Below, one piece after another: positions 28,929 through 38,783 of a stretch of DNA of 64,000 nt; the stretch's first letter is position 1, and every line of letters starts with the position of its first letter. Origin of the DNA: Flavobacteriales bacterium (GTDB lineage: Bacteria > Bacteroidota > Bacteroidia > Flavobacteriales_D > Crocinitomicaceae); NCBI GenBank assembly GCA_947449575.1, contig CANFRV010000001.1, positions 25,121-89,120 on the forward strand. Direction: 5' to 3'. The notes beneath the pieces are model-generated. The model ran no database searches. It saw nothing but the letters and a program-made list of their open reading frames with translations, and was not told where the DNA came from. The translations under genes were made by a program, and so were the position numbers.

Positions 28929-30290
28929 ATGAATGTACATTTTATAGCAATTGGAGGAAGTGCCATGCACAATTTAGCAATCGCCTTGAGTAGAAAGGGA
29001 GTGAGTGTATCAGGTTCTGATGATGAAATATTTGAACCTTCCAATACCCGTTTAAAAAATCAAGGAATTTTACCAGATTCTATAGGTTGGAATTCTGATT
29101 TAATTACTGAACAAATAGATGCTGTAATATTAGGCATGCATGCTCGAGAAGATAATCCAGAATTATTGAAAGCAAAGGAATTAAATATTCCCATTTATTC
29201 GTATCCTGAATATTTATACGAACAAAGCAAAGATAAAATTAGAGTTGTTATTGGCGGAAGTCACGGGAAAACAACTATTACTTCAATGATATTGCATGTT
29301 GTCAACGAATTAAAAATGAATGTTGATTACATGGTCGGTGCACAATTAGAAGGGTATGATTGTATGGTTCGATTAACCGAAGAGGCACCAATAATGTTAT
29401 TAGAAGGAGATGAATATTTAAGTTCGCCAATTGATAGAAGACCCAAATTCCATTTATACAAACCAAATATTGCTATTTTAAGCGGTATTGCTTGGGATCA
29501 TATTAATGTATTTCCAACTTTTGAAAATTATGTAGATCAATTTGATATCTTTTGTCAGCAAATTGAAGATAAAGGAACGTTGATTTATAATGAAGAAGAT
29601 GAAGAAGTTAAAAAACTAGGAAATAAATATGCAACGTCAGTAAAATCTATTTCTTATAAAACTCCTATCTACGATATTACAGAAACAGGAACACGACTTC
29701 ATTTTGAAGGAAAAGAATACGCTTTACAAATATTTGGAGGACATAACTTGCAAAATTTAATGGGGGCAATGCGAGTAGGAGAAGCGATGGGGATTGATCC
29801 TCATACTTTTTTTCAAGCAATAACGTCTTTTACTGGAGCTGGAAAACGATTACAAAAGGTGGTAGAGAAAAAATCATTTACTATGTTTAAAGATTTTGCT
29901 CATTCTCCCTCAAAATTAAAAGCGACTACTACTGCAGTGAAAGAACAGTTTGCAGAACGGAAAGTAATTGCTTGTATGGAATTACATACTTTTTCTTCCT
30001 TGAAAAAAGAATTTTTACCTCACTATATTGGGGCTATGGATACAGCAGATGAAGCGGTTGTTTATTTTAGTCATGAGGTGGTACATCATAAAAAATTAGA
30101 GCCAATCACAAAAGAAATGGTGCAAGAAGCATTTGGCGGAAAAGTAACCGTTATGACAGAAACTGCTGAGGTTTTAGCGTATATTCATCAACAAAAATGG
30201 AGTAATTCCGTATTATTGATGATGTCATCAGGTACATTTGATGGAATTAATTATGAAGCTTTAGGAGAAGAAATTGCTGAAAGTATTTAA
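28929..30290 (+). CDS. mpl: UDP-N-acetylmuramate:L-alanyl-gamma-D-glutamyl-meso-DAP ligase
   Basis: Recycles murein tripeptide by joining it to UDP-MurNAc, saving new peptide synthesis. The 453-residue Mur-ligase has the N-terminal Rossmann domain (HFIAIGGSAMHNLA), the ATP loop GGSHGKTTITSM near 112-123, the central segment ILSGIAWDHINVFPTFE and the C-terminal domain with FKDFAHSPSKLKATT. The HSP in place of the HHP typical of MurC and the overall length favour Mpl. It follows the giant repeat protein by 40 bases. Confidence 0.95.
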   Translation: MNVHFIAIGGSAMHNLAIALSRKGVSVSGSDDEIFEPSNTRLKNQGILPDSIGWNSDLITEQIDAVILGMHAREDNPELLKAKELNIPIYSYPEYLYEQSKDKIRVVIGGSHGKTTITSMILHVVNELKMNVDYMVGAQLEGYDCMVRLTEEAPIMLLEGDEYLSSPIDRRPKFHLYKPNIAILSGIAWDHINVFPTFENYVDQFDIFCQQIEDKGTLIYNEEDEEVKKLGNKYATSVKSISYKTPIYDITETGTRLHFEGKEYALQIFGGHNLQNLMGAMRVGEAMGIDPHTFFQAITSFTGAGKRLQKVVEKKSFTMFKDFAHSPSKLKATTTAVKEQFAERKVIACMELHTFSSLKKEFLPHYIGAMDTADEAVVYFSHEVVHHKKLEPITKEMVQEAFGGKVTVMTETAEVLAYIHQQKWSNSVLLMMSSGTFDGINYEALGEEIAESI

Positions 30291-30307
30291 TGTGCAGTTA
30301 AGGAATT

Positions 30308-30874
30308 CTATTTCTGCGTTTGCTTAAAAACTAGTTTTCGTAAGATTATGGTAATGAAAATACTATTTAATAGTGCATACAAAATCATAGCCGAAAGCGC
30401 CATTATGGCTGTAGATTTTGGGTTGTAAGCACTTCTGCTATTTTTCAAAACAGCTTTTGTGATTTGTTTGTCATTCATTACTTCAAAGTCAGGGTTTGAA
30501 TCTTTTAGTTTCTGGTAGTCCTTTGGATTCTTCATTACTTTAGAAAGTTCGATTTCTGTGTCCGCCAATTTACCTTGAATATAGTCTGGATCTACCTTCG
30601 CATAATAAATGTATATAAATAAACTGACGAGAACCGCATATGGAAGTCCTGCCGTCATGCCATTTTTGATATCTTTTAACGCACTTCCACCTTCAGAATC
30701 ATTTCTTTTTTGAAGATACAAGCCTACAGTAACAGCTAAAATTAGAAAAAGCATGTTTAAAAGCACAGATGGTTTTAATGAATCTGCAGAAGAAACACCC
30801 ATTCCAAACATGCTTAATTTGATTAGGATCCATCCAAAAGCAAAAATAATTCCAGATTTTAAAGTAACTCTCAT
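30308..30874 (-). CDS. DUF4199-like membrane protein
   Basis: A 188-residue inner-membrane protein with four hydrophobic helices (about 5-25, 33-52, 72-90, 155-180). Between helices 3 and 4 lies a soluble loop of about 60 residues rich in Lys and Asp (PDYIQGKLADTEIELSKV). This layout is the DUF4199 family of Bacteroidetes, function unknown. It lies downstream of rho on the minus strand, across an imperfect inverted repeat, and converges on mpl with 17 bases between. Confidence 0.75.
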   Translation of the reverse strand: MRVTLKSGIIFAFGWILIKLSMFGMGVSSADSLKPSVLLNMLFLILAVTVGLYLQKRNDSEGGSALKDIKNGMTAGLPYAVLVSLFIYIYYAKVDPDYIQGKLADTEIELSKVMKNPKDYQKLKDSNPDFEVMNDKQITKAVLKNSRSAYNPKSTAIMALSAMILYALLNSIFITIILRKLVFKQTQK

Positions 30875-30887
30875 GTTTTTTTAATTG

Positions 30888-30952
30888 TGAATGTTCAATG
30901 CTTGATTTTTAATTGGTTTATCTTTAATCAAACATTAAGCATTAAAAATTCA
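30888..30952 (-). terminator. Imperfect inverted repeat behind rho
   Basis: The words around 30888-30911 and 30927-30952 (TGAATgTTcAATGCTTgAT against its near reverse complement) can fold into a long imperfect AT-rich hairpin directly after the rho stop and before the DUF4199-like gene. It may separate or attenuate the two genes. The pairing contains several mismatches. Confidence 0.35.
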
Positions 30953-30963
30953 TCATTTTAAAT

Positions 30964-32883
30964 TTATCGGTTCATTGAAACCAAGAACTCCTCATTTGAA
31001 ATAGTTGTTTCCATATTATTCTTCAAGAATTCCATCGCTTCAACAGGATTCATGTCCGAAATAAACTTACGAAGTACCCAAATACGTTGAAGCATATCTT
31101 TTCCTAATAACAAATCATCTCTTCTTGTTCCAGATGCGATAAGATCAATAGCAGGAAAAATACGTCTGTTCGAAATTTTACGATCTAATTGTAATTCCAT
31201 ATTCCCCGTTCCTTTAAATTCTTCGAAGATAACTTCGTCCATTTTAGATCCTGTTTCCGTTAAGGCAGTAGCTAAAATTGTTAAAGAACCACCATTTTCA
31301 ATTTTACGAGCAGCTCCGAAGAAACGTTTTGGTTTGTGTAATGCATTTGCATCCACACCACCTGATAATACTTTACCAGAAGAAGGAGAAACCGTATTGT
31401 AAGCTCTCGCTAAACGAGTGATTGAATCCAAAAGAATACAAACATCATGACCACATTCAACCATTCTTTTTGCTTTTTCAAGAACCATGTTAGCCACTTT
31501 TACATGTCGATCAGCTGGTTCATCGAAAGTGGAAGCAATTACTTCTGCTTTCACACTTCTAGCCATATCTGTCACCTCTTCAGGCCGTTCATCAATAAGA
31601 AGAACGATTAAATAAGTTTCAGGATGATTTGCAGCAATCGCATTTGCAACGTCTTTTAATAACATTGTTTTACCTGTTTTTGGCTGTGCAACGATTAATC
31701 CACGTTGACCTTTTCCAATCGGAGCAAACATATCCATAACACGCGTAGAAAGAGTTTCTTGTTTGTGTCCTGTTAATTTGAATTTTTCGTCAGGGAAAAG
31801 AGGTGTTAAATATTGAAAAGGTACGCGATCTCTAATATAAGAAGGATGGCGACCATTAATTGAATCAACTTTTACTAAAGGAAAAAATTTCTCTCCTTCT
31901 CTCGGAGGTCGAATAGAACCTTTAATCGTATCTCCTGTTTTTATTCCAAAAAGTTTAATTTGACTTTGAGAAACATATACATCATCAGGAGAAGGTAAAT
32001 AATTATAATCAGATGAACGCAAGAAACCGAAACCTTCAGCAGCAACTTCAAGCACCCCTTCAGCACTTACGATTCCAACCAAATCATACATTTCCTCTTC
32101 TTTTTCTCTTTCAATTTGTTGAGGTGTTTTATTCTGATTTTGGTGCTGATTGGGATTAGGTTTGTTTTGTTGCGGATTGTTATTTTGTGCTGGATTATTT
32201 TGAAGATGAGCAGGTTTTATATAACTCGGGTGATTTGGATTATTTTGATTTTGACTATTTGTTGGCTTTTGAGTTTTTTCAACTGCTGCACGAGTGTTTT
32301 GCTGATTGACTATTGGCGCTTGCACCACCTCACCCGTTGTACTTTTATTTTCAAGATTTGCTGCAGCATCAAGGGCAGCTTGTTTTAGTAATTTACTGGG
32401 ATGAAGATTGGGTTTATTCGGTTTTTGAACAGGTGCATCAATTTTTTTATGTTGAACAGGTGTTTTAGTGAAAATTTCAACTTCTTTTTTTACTTCATTT
32501 TCAGTAGTAAAAAGATCAGAGGGAGAATCTGTATTTTCATCAGCAAGAATTACCTTCTTAATTACTCTTGCGCGCTTAGGTTTTGCAGTTGTTGCCGATT
32601 CAACTTCTAAAGCTGATACCTCAAGTAACGAAGCATCTTGTTGATCTTTTACTTTTTCTACAGTTGGATTTTTATCCTTTTTAATAGCAGCGGCAGGTTT
32701 AAGAACTTTTTCAATTTCCTTTTTTACCTCGATTATCTTTTCTGTTTTTTTATTCGCAGACATTGAAATTATTTGATCAATTAATTCTGCTTTTTTTAGC
32801 GTTTCAAAATTTGTTGCGCCTACTGATTTTGCAATTTCTTTTAAATCAGGGAGTTTTTTACTCTCTAAATCTTTTTTATCCAT
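30964..32883 (-). CDS. rho: Transcription termination factor Rho with long disordered insert
   Basis: Hexameric RNA-dependent ATPase that terminates transcription. The 639 residues comprise a SAP-like N-terminal helical domain (1-43: [20 protein letters not shown]), a low-complexity region (about 45-260) that becomes Asn/Gln/Pro-rich at 190-258, the cold-shock RNA-binding fold (268-345, GFGFLRS) and the RecA-like motor. Walker A is around 399-406 (AQPKTGKT), Walker B around 482-487, and the secondary RNA-binding loop is in the usual place. I chose the ATG at 32883 because [16 protein letters not shown] is a normal Rho start. The frame stays open for 94 more codons upstream, but that stretch shows no conserved domain. 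Confidence 0.97.
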   Translation of the reverse strand: MDKKDLESKKLPDLKEIAKSVGATNFETLKKAELIDQIISMSANKKTEKIIEVKKEIEKVLKPAAAIKKDKNPTVEKVKDQQDASLLEVSALEVESATTAKPKRARVIKKVILADENTDSPSDLFTTENEVKKEVEIFTKTPVQHKKIDAPVQKPNKPNLHPSKLLKQAALDAAANLENKSTTGEVVQAPIVNQQNTRAAVEKTQKPTNSQNQNNPNHPSYIKPAHLQNNPAQNNNPQQNKPNPNQHQNQNKTPQQIEREKEEEMYDLVGIVSAEGVLEVAAEGFGFLRSSDYNYLPSPDDVYVSQSQIKLFGIKTGDTIKGSIRPPREGEKFFPLVKVDSINGRHPSYIRDRVPFQYLTPLFPDEKFKLTGHKQETLSTRVMDMFAPIGKGQRGLIVAQPKTGKTMLLKDVANAIAANHPETYLIVLLIDERPEEVTDMARSVKAEVIASTFDEPADRHVKVANMVLEKAKRMVECGHDVCILLDSITRLARAYNTVSPSSGKVLSGGVDANALHKPKRFFGAARKIENGGSLTILATALTETGSKMDEVIFEEFKGTGNMELQLDRKISNRRIFPAIDLIASGTRRDDLLLGKDMLQRIWVLRKFISDMNPVEAMEFLKNNMETTISNEEFLVSMNR

Positions 32884-33216
32884 AAAAAGTGATAAATATA
32901 TTGTTTTGAATTTTTGAGGTGTTTCTTGCGAAATATTTTGGATTTTGTATTGAACAAAGATGTTTTTTTGTCCTAGGGTACAATAGTACAAATTTTCTTC
33001 CTTTTGACAATGCAACTTTTTATTTTTTTTATAATTGTTTACTGGATTCAAAAATTCTGCGAAGAGATTCAAGACAGAAAGCTCAAAGATTTTAGACGGA
33101 TTAACTTTTTTAAAATAAGTACATTGTCTCTTAGAATCGCAGTATTTTATCAGAAAGCGCAGCAATTTCAGGTCTAAATTATTCTTGCTATATTTGACAT
33201 CTAAAAAAAATATAAA
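32884..33216. other. 333-base gap between divergent rho and the symporter gene
   Basis: Holds the symporter promoter (33189-33196). The minus-strand frame continuing rho upstream is open to 33165, but its translation is Lys/Phe-rich without domain character, so I treat it as non-coding. Toward rho only a one-mismatch -7 box (CATCTTTG on the minus strand, 32955-32962) is seen. The 72 bases between that box and the rho ATG could be a leader. Confidence 0.45.
33189..33196 (+). promoter_or_regulatory. -7 promoter box of the symporter gene
   Basis: TATATTTG is an exact TAnnTTTG, 20 bases before the ATG at 33217. TTTC at 33166-33169 lies 19 bases upstream as an imperfect -33 element. Confidence 0.55.
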
Positions 33217-34770
33217 ATGAAATCAATATATTCAATGTTAGGATTTGTAACTACTTTTATGTTAGTAGGTTGTTCATTTTATTTAGAAAGCATTTTACCT
33301 TCAATTGATCCCTTATTTTTTAAGATTCTGAGATATATTTTAATGGGTTTTCTTATCGTTGTATCCTACAAGCGAAAAAAAATGTCCTTGTGGATTTTCT
33401 CAGCAATGATAATTGGAATTGAAGTTGGAATTGATTTTCCGGAATTTGCAAAAGAAATGGAGCGCTTCGGGAAAATATTTTTAAGGTTGATTAAAACACT
33501 CGTTGCACCATTGATATTCGCCACGCTTGTAGTTGGTATTGCAGGACATAGCAATATTAAGCAGGTTGGACGAATGGGAATGAAAAGTATTTTATATTTT
33601 GAAATTGTCACCACCATTGCCTTATTTATTGGATTACTAGCAATTAATATTAGTCAAGCGGGAGTGGGTGTGAAGATTGAAGCAAGAGATTCAGATTCTG
33701 ATAAAGCGACTTCAATTTTAAAAGATGCACATGTTGATTTGAAAAAACATGATACTAAAACTGTTTCTTCCTATTCAGTTGATACTATTTTAAGAGGAGA
33801 TGCTCTATTGAATGCTAAAATTGAAATGCGTTTCAAAATGAAAATGGATTCAATTTCACATGCGAAAGAGGAGGAAGAATCGAAAAATATTGTTCACAAG
33901 GATCATATTGTTGAAATGTTCCCAGAAAATATTGCTAAATCAATTTTTGAAAACAATATTTTACAAGTAGTTGTTTTTTCTGTCATTTTTGCCATTGGTT
34001 TAGGCATGGTGAAGCATCAGAGACAAAAGGAAACGATGCTCAATTTTTTTGAAGGTTTAAGTGAAGTGATGTTTAAATTTACAGATATTGTCATGTATTT
34101 AGCTCCTTTAGCAGTTTTTGGAGCTTTGTCCAGCACTGTTGCTAAGTCAGGAGTTGATGTCTTACTGCAATTATTCAAGTTGGTTGGGACCTTATATGTT
34201 GCTTTAATTGTGTTTGTTTTAGTTGTCTTTTTACCAATTGCCTTGATAGCTAAAATTCCTATTAAACGATTTTTGAGTGCTGTTTCTGAACCTGTTTCAT
34301 TGGCTTTTGCTACAGCTAGTAGTGAGGCCTCATTGCCAATAGCTATGGAGAATTTACAAAAGTTCGGAGTAGCAAAAAAGGTAGTAGCGTTTGTAATACC
34401 AACAGGTTATAGTTTCAATCTGGATGGTACAACTTTGTATCTTTCCTTAGCGTCTGTTTTTGTTGCGCAAATGTGTGGTGTTGATTTAACTATTCCTCAA
34501 CAAATTACAATGTGTTTTGTACTAATGTTAACTAGTAAGGGAGTTGCCGGGGTTCGTGGAGCTTCATTTGTAATTCTTGCTGGAACGGTCGCTTCTATGG
34601 GCTTAGATCCAGAAAAAGCGAGTGTTATTCTTGCTGTTGATGCATTGATGGATATGGGAAGAACTAGTATAAATGTTCTAGGAAATTGTTTAGCTTCTGT
34701 CGTAATAGCAAAAAGCGAAGGAGAATTTGATATGGAAATTGCTTCTGGAAGAAAAGAGTTTGAGAATTAA
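33217..34770 (+). CDS. Dicarboxylate/amino acid:cation symporter (DAACS family)
   Basis: A 517-residue inner-membrane transporter of the GltP/DctA family, which takes up glutamate, aspartate or C4-dicarboxylates with Na+ or H+. Family marks: the hairpin-1 serine motif [13 protein letters not shown], the TM7 segment [16 protein letters not shown], and the [17 protein letters not shown] region of TM8. It is longer than the usual 400-430 residues for two reasons: an N-terminal extension with two extra hydrophobic segments (1-45), and a charged insert at about 148-238 between early helices. Both suggest a lineage-specific form. It has its own promoter. Confidence 0.93.
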   Translation: MKSIYSMLGFVTTFMLVGCSFYLESILPSIDPLFFKILRYILMGFLIVVSYKRKKMSLWIFSAMIIGIEVGIDFPEFAKEMERFGKIFLRLIKTLVAPLIFATLVVGIAGHSNIKQVGRMGMKSILYFEIVTTIALFIGLLAINISQAGVGVKIEARDSDSDKATSILKDAHVDLKKHDTKTVSSYSVDTILRGDALLNAKIEMRFKMKMDSISHAKEEEESKNIVHKDHIVEMFPENIAKSIFENNILQVVVFSVIFAIGLGMVKHQRQKETMLNFFEGLSEVMFKFTDIVMYLAPLAVFGALSSTVAKSGVDVLLQLFKLVGTLYVALIVFVLVVFLPIALIAKIPIKRFLSAVSEPVSLAFATASSEASLPIAMENLQKFGVAKKVVAFVIPTGYSFNLDGTTLYLSLASVFVAQMCGVDLTIPQQITMCFVLMLTSKGVAGVRGASFVILAGTVASMGLDPEKASVILAVDALMDMGRTSINVLGNCLASVVIAKSEGEFDMEIASGRKEFEN

Positions 34771-34909
34771 AATTTCTTTTATTCGATGATATGTCATTAA
34801 TATTCATTGATTTAAGTTATTTGTTCATTCAGAAGTAAATTGGTTTATTTTAATTTATTAATCGCTTTATTTGTTATTAAACATCAAGTTCACAAATAAA
34901 ATTATTGAT

Positions 34910-37900
34910 ATGGTCAAAGGATTTTTCTTAGCAATTTCTCTGCTGATTTCGTTTACGTTTTTTTCTCAAATAATATACCCGGGAACTACAATGGTCGGTT
35001 CTGCTGAAATGGTGTTTGATTATTCTGTTTCAAAATGCAATACGATAGATATACCAGACGCTCCAACAAGAGTTTTTCGCGATGCTTCTGGCAACTTAAA
35101 TTTAATGGCTTCTCATTATACGAGTTGGAGAATGACGGGTGCAAATTTCACTTCTTTAACAAAAGATTGTGCTTCAGTAATGACTTCAGATTTAGATTCG
35201 GATCCTTCAAAATTCAACAATCAAGAATGGATTTCGTCTACATATACAGAAGATGGAACAACAGTTCACGCTCTGATTCACGATGAATATGTTCCATGTG
35301 GTAACTGGAATAATTGCTGGTATAACGGAATCACATATGCCTCTTCAACGAACGGAGGTCAAACATATTCTCATACTGCGGCTCCAAGTAATTTGGTGGC
35401 AGCTTCTCCTTATCAATCTCCTTATCCAACGGTTCATACTCCGTTTGGAATTTTTGGTGGATCAAACATTATAAAAAAAGATGGGTATTATTATGTTCTT
35501 GTTCATTTGGAAGCACATTTATTACAAGATTGGGGAACTGGAGTAATAAGAACAAATAATTTAAGTGATCCAACAAGTTGGAGAGGATGGGATGGTACTG
35601 GTTATACGGTTTCATTTGTAAATCCATATACCGCAACAGGATACAATGTTGCAGATAAAGTATTAGCTCCAGTTTCTAGAGATCGTATTGCTAAAATGTG
35701 TTCTAGTTTAACGTATAATACTTATTTTGGAAAATACATGGTTGTGGATTATACGAATAGTGTTGTTAATGGAGTAATGACCTATGGATTCTTTTATGCC
35801 TTATCAGATGATTTAATTAATTGGTCTTATCCTCGCTTGATTTTACAAACGACTTCAACTTGGGCAGTTGGAGGGTCTTTATATCCTTCAATCATTGATC
35901 ATACTGATGTTACAAGAAATTTTGAACAACCTGGGCAAACGTGTTACATGTATTATACAAAATGGAATTCTGGAACGTATGATAGAGATTTATTGAGGGT
36001 TCCTTTGACGTTTAATAAAGAAATTGTTAATTCATTTGTAGTAAACAGTACGACTGATTTATCAGATAAAACTCCCGGGGATGGAATTTGTTTAACAACT
36101 GGCGGAGTTTGTTCACTTCGAGCTGCTTTGGAAGAATCAAATGCTCGTCCTCCTTACGATTTTTATGATATTACTCCAATGCCAATTACCTTTGGTATTT
36201 CTGGCACAGGAGTAAAAACAATCACTCCAACTATAGGCTATTCTGAAATTTTTTATCCAATCAACGTCAATGGATATACACAAACTGGTGGGGCTGAAAA
36301 TACAAATGACTTCAATTTAGGATTGAATACGGCAATAAAAGTAAAAGTCGATGGGATCAATAGTGGAGGGATTTTTGCATTTCACTGCGGAAATAACACA
36401 TTAAAAGGACTTTCTCTAGTGAATGGAAATATTGATTTTTTATACGAGGAAGGATATTCAAAAAGCAAAGATAATAATACTATTCAAGGTTGTTTTATTG
36501 GAATGAGCACCAACGGAGTATCGCCATCGGATGCTGCATTACATTTTAATAATCAAGATTTAAATAGTATTGGAGGAACAACCAATGCGACTCGTAATTT
36601 AATTGGAGGCGGAATCATTTTTGAAAAATCAGATTCTAATTCAGTTTTCGGGAATTATTTTGGAACAACTTTAACGGGTGTTTCTTCTAGTGGAACCATG
36701 GCTCATGGTATTCAAATTTCAGATTCATCTTCTTATAATTTTGTTGGTGGAACAAATGCTATGGAACCCAATTTAATTTCAGGTGGAAATCGAGGGGTAA
36801 TGATTCAAGGAATGGGTGCAACTGCAAATGAGGTTGTAAATAATTTAATTGGATCAACTATTGACGGAGTCACCCCTTTAGGAAATCAAAATGCAGGGAT
36901 TTTATTATCAAATGGAACATCTTCCAATATCATTTCTGGAAATGTAATTATGGCAAACTCTTCGGATGAAGCAGGAATTTGGATGGATAGCACATTTAAC
37001 AATACGATTAAATCAAATTACATAGGAACCAGTGCTAATGAGGTTGCTGTTGCTGGAAATGGAAATGCGGGAACTTATAGTGCCGGCATCTTCTTAATGA
37101 ATGAAAGTGCAAACAATATGATTGGTGGAGTTAATTCAGTGGATGGAAATGTAATTGCAAATAATGTTTTTGGAATTCTTTTAGAATCAAACACAGGGTT
37201 TGGAAATTCATTTAAGTCAAATATATTTTACGATAATACTGAAATGGCAATCGATATAGATGCAGATTATACTCCTTCTGGTTTAGATGTATTAGATGTA
37301 GATTCAGGACCAAATGGAACTCAAAATTATCCAATTATTACAAGTTCGTATGTAACTTCTTCGCAAATTTCAATTGTTGGAACTTTTAATTCAAAAGCAA
37401 ATACAGCGTATACAATCCAATATTATTCGAATGTGAGCTGCAATCATTCAGGAAATGGGGAAGGTAAAATGTTAATTGGTACTCAAATAATAACAACCAA
37501 TTCTTCTGGAAATGCAACAATTAATATTTCATTTTCTGCTGTTATTCCAGTTGGAAGTTCTATTACTTGTTTAGCGACTGATAATTTAAATTCAACGTCA
37601 GAATTTTCGGAATGTTTATTGACACAAGCAGCAACTGCTCCTTCAACTCCTATTATTTCAGCTTCGAGTGGTTTGTCCTTTTGTCAAGGTAATTCAGTAA
37701 CTTTAACATCTTCAACAGCAACTTCTTATTTATGGTCAACTGGTGCAACAACTCAATCGATTGTAGTTTCTATTGCTGGAAATTATAGTGTTACTGTTTA
37801 TAATGCACAAGGATTATCTGCGAATTCTAGTTCAACTTCTGTTACAGTAAATAGTTTGCCAGTCGTTTTAGCTGGAAATGATCAGGAAGTATGCGTTGGA

Positions 37901-38737
37901 AGTTCAGTTCTTTTATCAGCAGCAGGTGCATTAGCGTATAGTTGGGATAATGGCGTTGTTAATGGTCAACTCTTTACTCCTGCGGTTGGGAGTTTAACCT
38001 ATACTGTCTCAGGAACAGATGGAAATAATTGTGTAAATACAGATCAAGTTGTAATTACAGTAAATAGTTTACCAGTCGTTTTAGCTGGTAATGATCAGGA
38101 AGTATGCGTTGGAAGTTCAGTGCTTTTGTCAGCAGCAGGTGCATTAGCGTATAGTTGGGATAATGGCGTTGTCAATGGTCAACTCTTTACTCCTACAGTC
38201 GGGAACTTAACCTATACTGTAACAGGCACAGATGGAAATAATTGTATAAATACAGATCAAGTTGTAATTACGGTCAATGATCTCCCTGCAGTTCCTGTAA
38301 TTACTGCTTTTTCAACGATTTTAACATCAAGTGCTGCGACTTCTTATCAATGGTTTTCTGCTGCAGATTTGATAAATGGTGAAACAGCACAAACTTATTC
38401 ACCAACACAAACAGGATTATACTCTGTCGAGATAACTGATTCAAATGGATGTTCTGCTACTTCAGCGGATTTTACTTTCACATTTTCAGGATTAACAAAT
38501 GTAAGTAAAACGGGCACTATTGAAGTTTCTCCGAACCCAAGCTCGGGTAAGTTTTCGATTTCTTTTGGTAATTCAGATGTACGTTCAATAAAAATTTTCA
38601 ATGCCTCAGGTTCTATTGTTTTTAATTCTTCAATTCACATTTCTGAAATAGATTTAACTAATCAGTCAAAAGGGGTTTATTTCTTGAAAATAGAAACAGA
38701 CAATAAAATTTATATTACCAAATTGGTTGTGAATTAA
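34910..38737 (+). CDS. T9SS-secreted multidomain protein with CSLREA and beta-helix regions
   Basis: 1275 residues, exported by Sec and then by the type IX system. Order: signal peptide (1-20, VKGFFLAISLLISFTFFSQ); a beta-propeller-like domain recalling glycoside hydrolase family 43/62-type folds (about 25-375, WGTGVIRTNNLSDPTSW); a CSLREA segment (GVCSLRAALEESNARP, about 398-413); a right-handed beta-helix (about 490-785, repeated NxIGG/GNxI words); Ig/PKD-like domains (910-1120) with a 71-residue unit present twice; and a C-terminal T9SS type A sorting domain (1197-1275, VSPNPSSGKFSI to KLVVN). I use the ATG at 34910 because it starts the signal peptide; the upstream TTG at 34871 would add a hydrophilic leader. 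Function is probably carbohydrate binding or adhesion; catalysis is unproven. Confidence 0.88.
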   Translation: MVKGFFLAISLLISFTFFSQIIYPGTTMVGSAEMVFDYSVSKCNTIDIPDAPTRVFRDASGNLNLMASHYTSWRMTGANFTSLTKDCASVMTSDLDSDPSKFNNQEWISSTYTEDGTTVHALIHDEYVPCGNWNNCWYNGITYASSTNGGQTYSHTAAPSNLVAASPYQSPYPTVHTPFGIFGGSNIIKKDGYYYVLVHLEAHLLQDWGTGVIRTNNLSDPTSWRGWDGTGYTVSFVNPYTATGYNVADKVLAPVSRDRIAKMCSSLTYNTYFGKYMVVDYTNSVVNGVMTYGFFYALSDDLINWSYPRLILQTTSTWAVGGSLYPSIIDHTDVTRNFEQPGQTCYMYYTKWNSGTYDRDLLRVPLTFNKEIVNSFVVNSTTDLSDKTPGDGICLTTGGVCSLRAALEESNARPPYDFYDITPMPITFGISGTGVKTITPTIGYSEIFYPINVNGYTQTGGAENTNDFNLGLNTAIKVKVDGINSGGIFAFHCGNNTLKGLSLVNGNIDFLYEEGYSKSKDNNTIQGCFIGMSTNGVSPSDAALHFNNQDLNSIGGTTNATRNLIGGGIIFEKSDSNSVFGNYFGTTLTGVSSSGTMAHGIQISDSSSYNFVGGTNAMEPNLISGGNRGVMIQGMGATANEVVNNLIGSTIDGVTPLGNQNAGILLSNGTSSNIISGNVIMANSSDEAGIWMDSTFNNTIKSNYIGTSANEVAVAGNGNAGTYSAGIFLMNESANNMIGGVNSVDGNVIANNVFGILLESNTGFGNSFKSNIFYDNTEMAIDIDADYTPSGLDVLDVDSGPNGTQNYPIITSSYVTSSQISIVGTFNSKANTAYTIQYYSNVSCNHSGNGEGKMLIGTQIITTNSSGNATINISFSAVIPVGSSITCLATDNLNSTSEFSECLLTQAATAPSTPIISASSGLSFCQGNSVTLTSSTATSYLWSTGATTQSIVVSIAGNYSVTVYNAQGLSANSSSTSVTVNSLPVVLAGNDQEVCVGSSVLLSAAGALAYSWDNGVVNGQLFTPAVGSLTYTVSGTDGNNCVNTDQVVITVNSLPVVLAGNDQEVCVGSSVLLSAAGALAYSWDNGVVNGQLFTPTVGNLTYTVTGTDGNNCINTDQVVITVNDLPAVPVITAFSTILTSSAATSYQWFSAADLINGETAQTYSPTQTGLYSVEITDSNGCSATSADFTFTFSGLTNVSKTGTIEVSPNPSSGKFSISFGNSDVRSIKIFNASGSIVFNSSIHISEIDLTNQSKGVYFLKIETDNKIYITKLVVN
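37847..38272 (+). repeat. Tandem 213-base duplication inside the T9SS cargo gene
   Basis: Two adjacent copies (37847-38059 and 38060-38272) of a 71-codon unit that begins at NSLPVVLAGNDQEVCVGSS. They differ at only a handful of bases, several of them silent, so the duplication is recent or kept uniform by recombination. Each copy encodes one Ig/PKD-like domain. Confidence 0.9.
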
Positions 38738-38783
38738 TCGAGTTAAGAAATTTTATATTGCAGGTTTATAGTAAACAGAATTT

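Noticed and set aside
32116..32610. Two hydrophobic, Cys-rich plus-strand frames
   Set aside because: They are the antisense reading of the Asn/Gln/Lys-rich insert of Rho; the hydrophobicity follows from complementing A-rich codons.
32884..33165. 94-residue N-terminal extension of Rho
   Set aside because: The frame is open, but the translation has no domain character, and [16 protein letters not shown] at 32883 is a typical Rho start.
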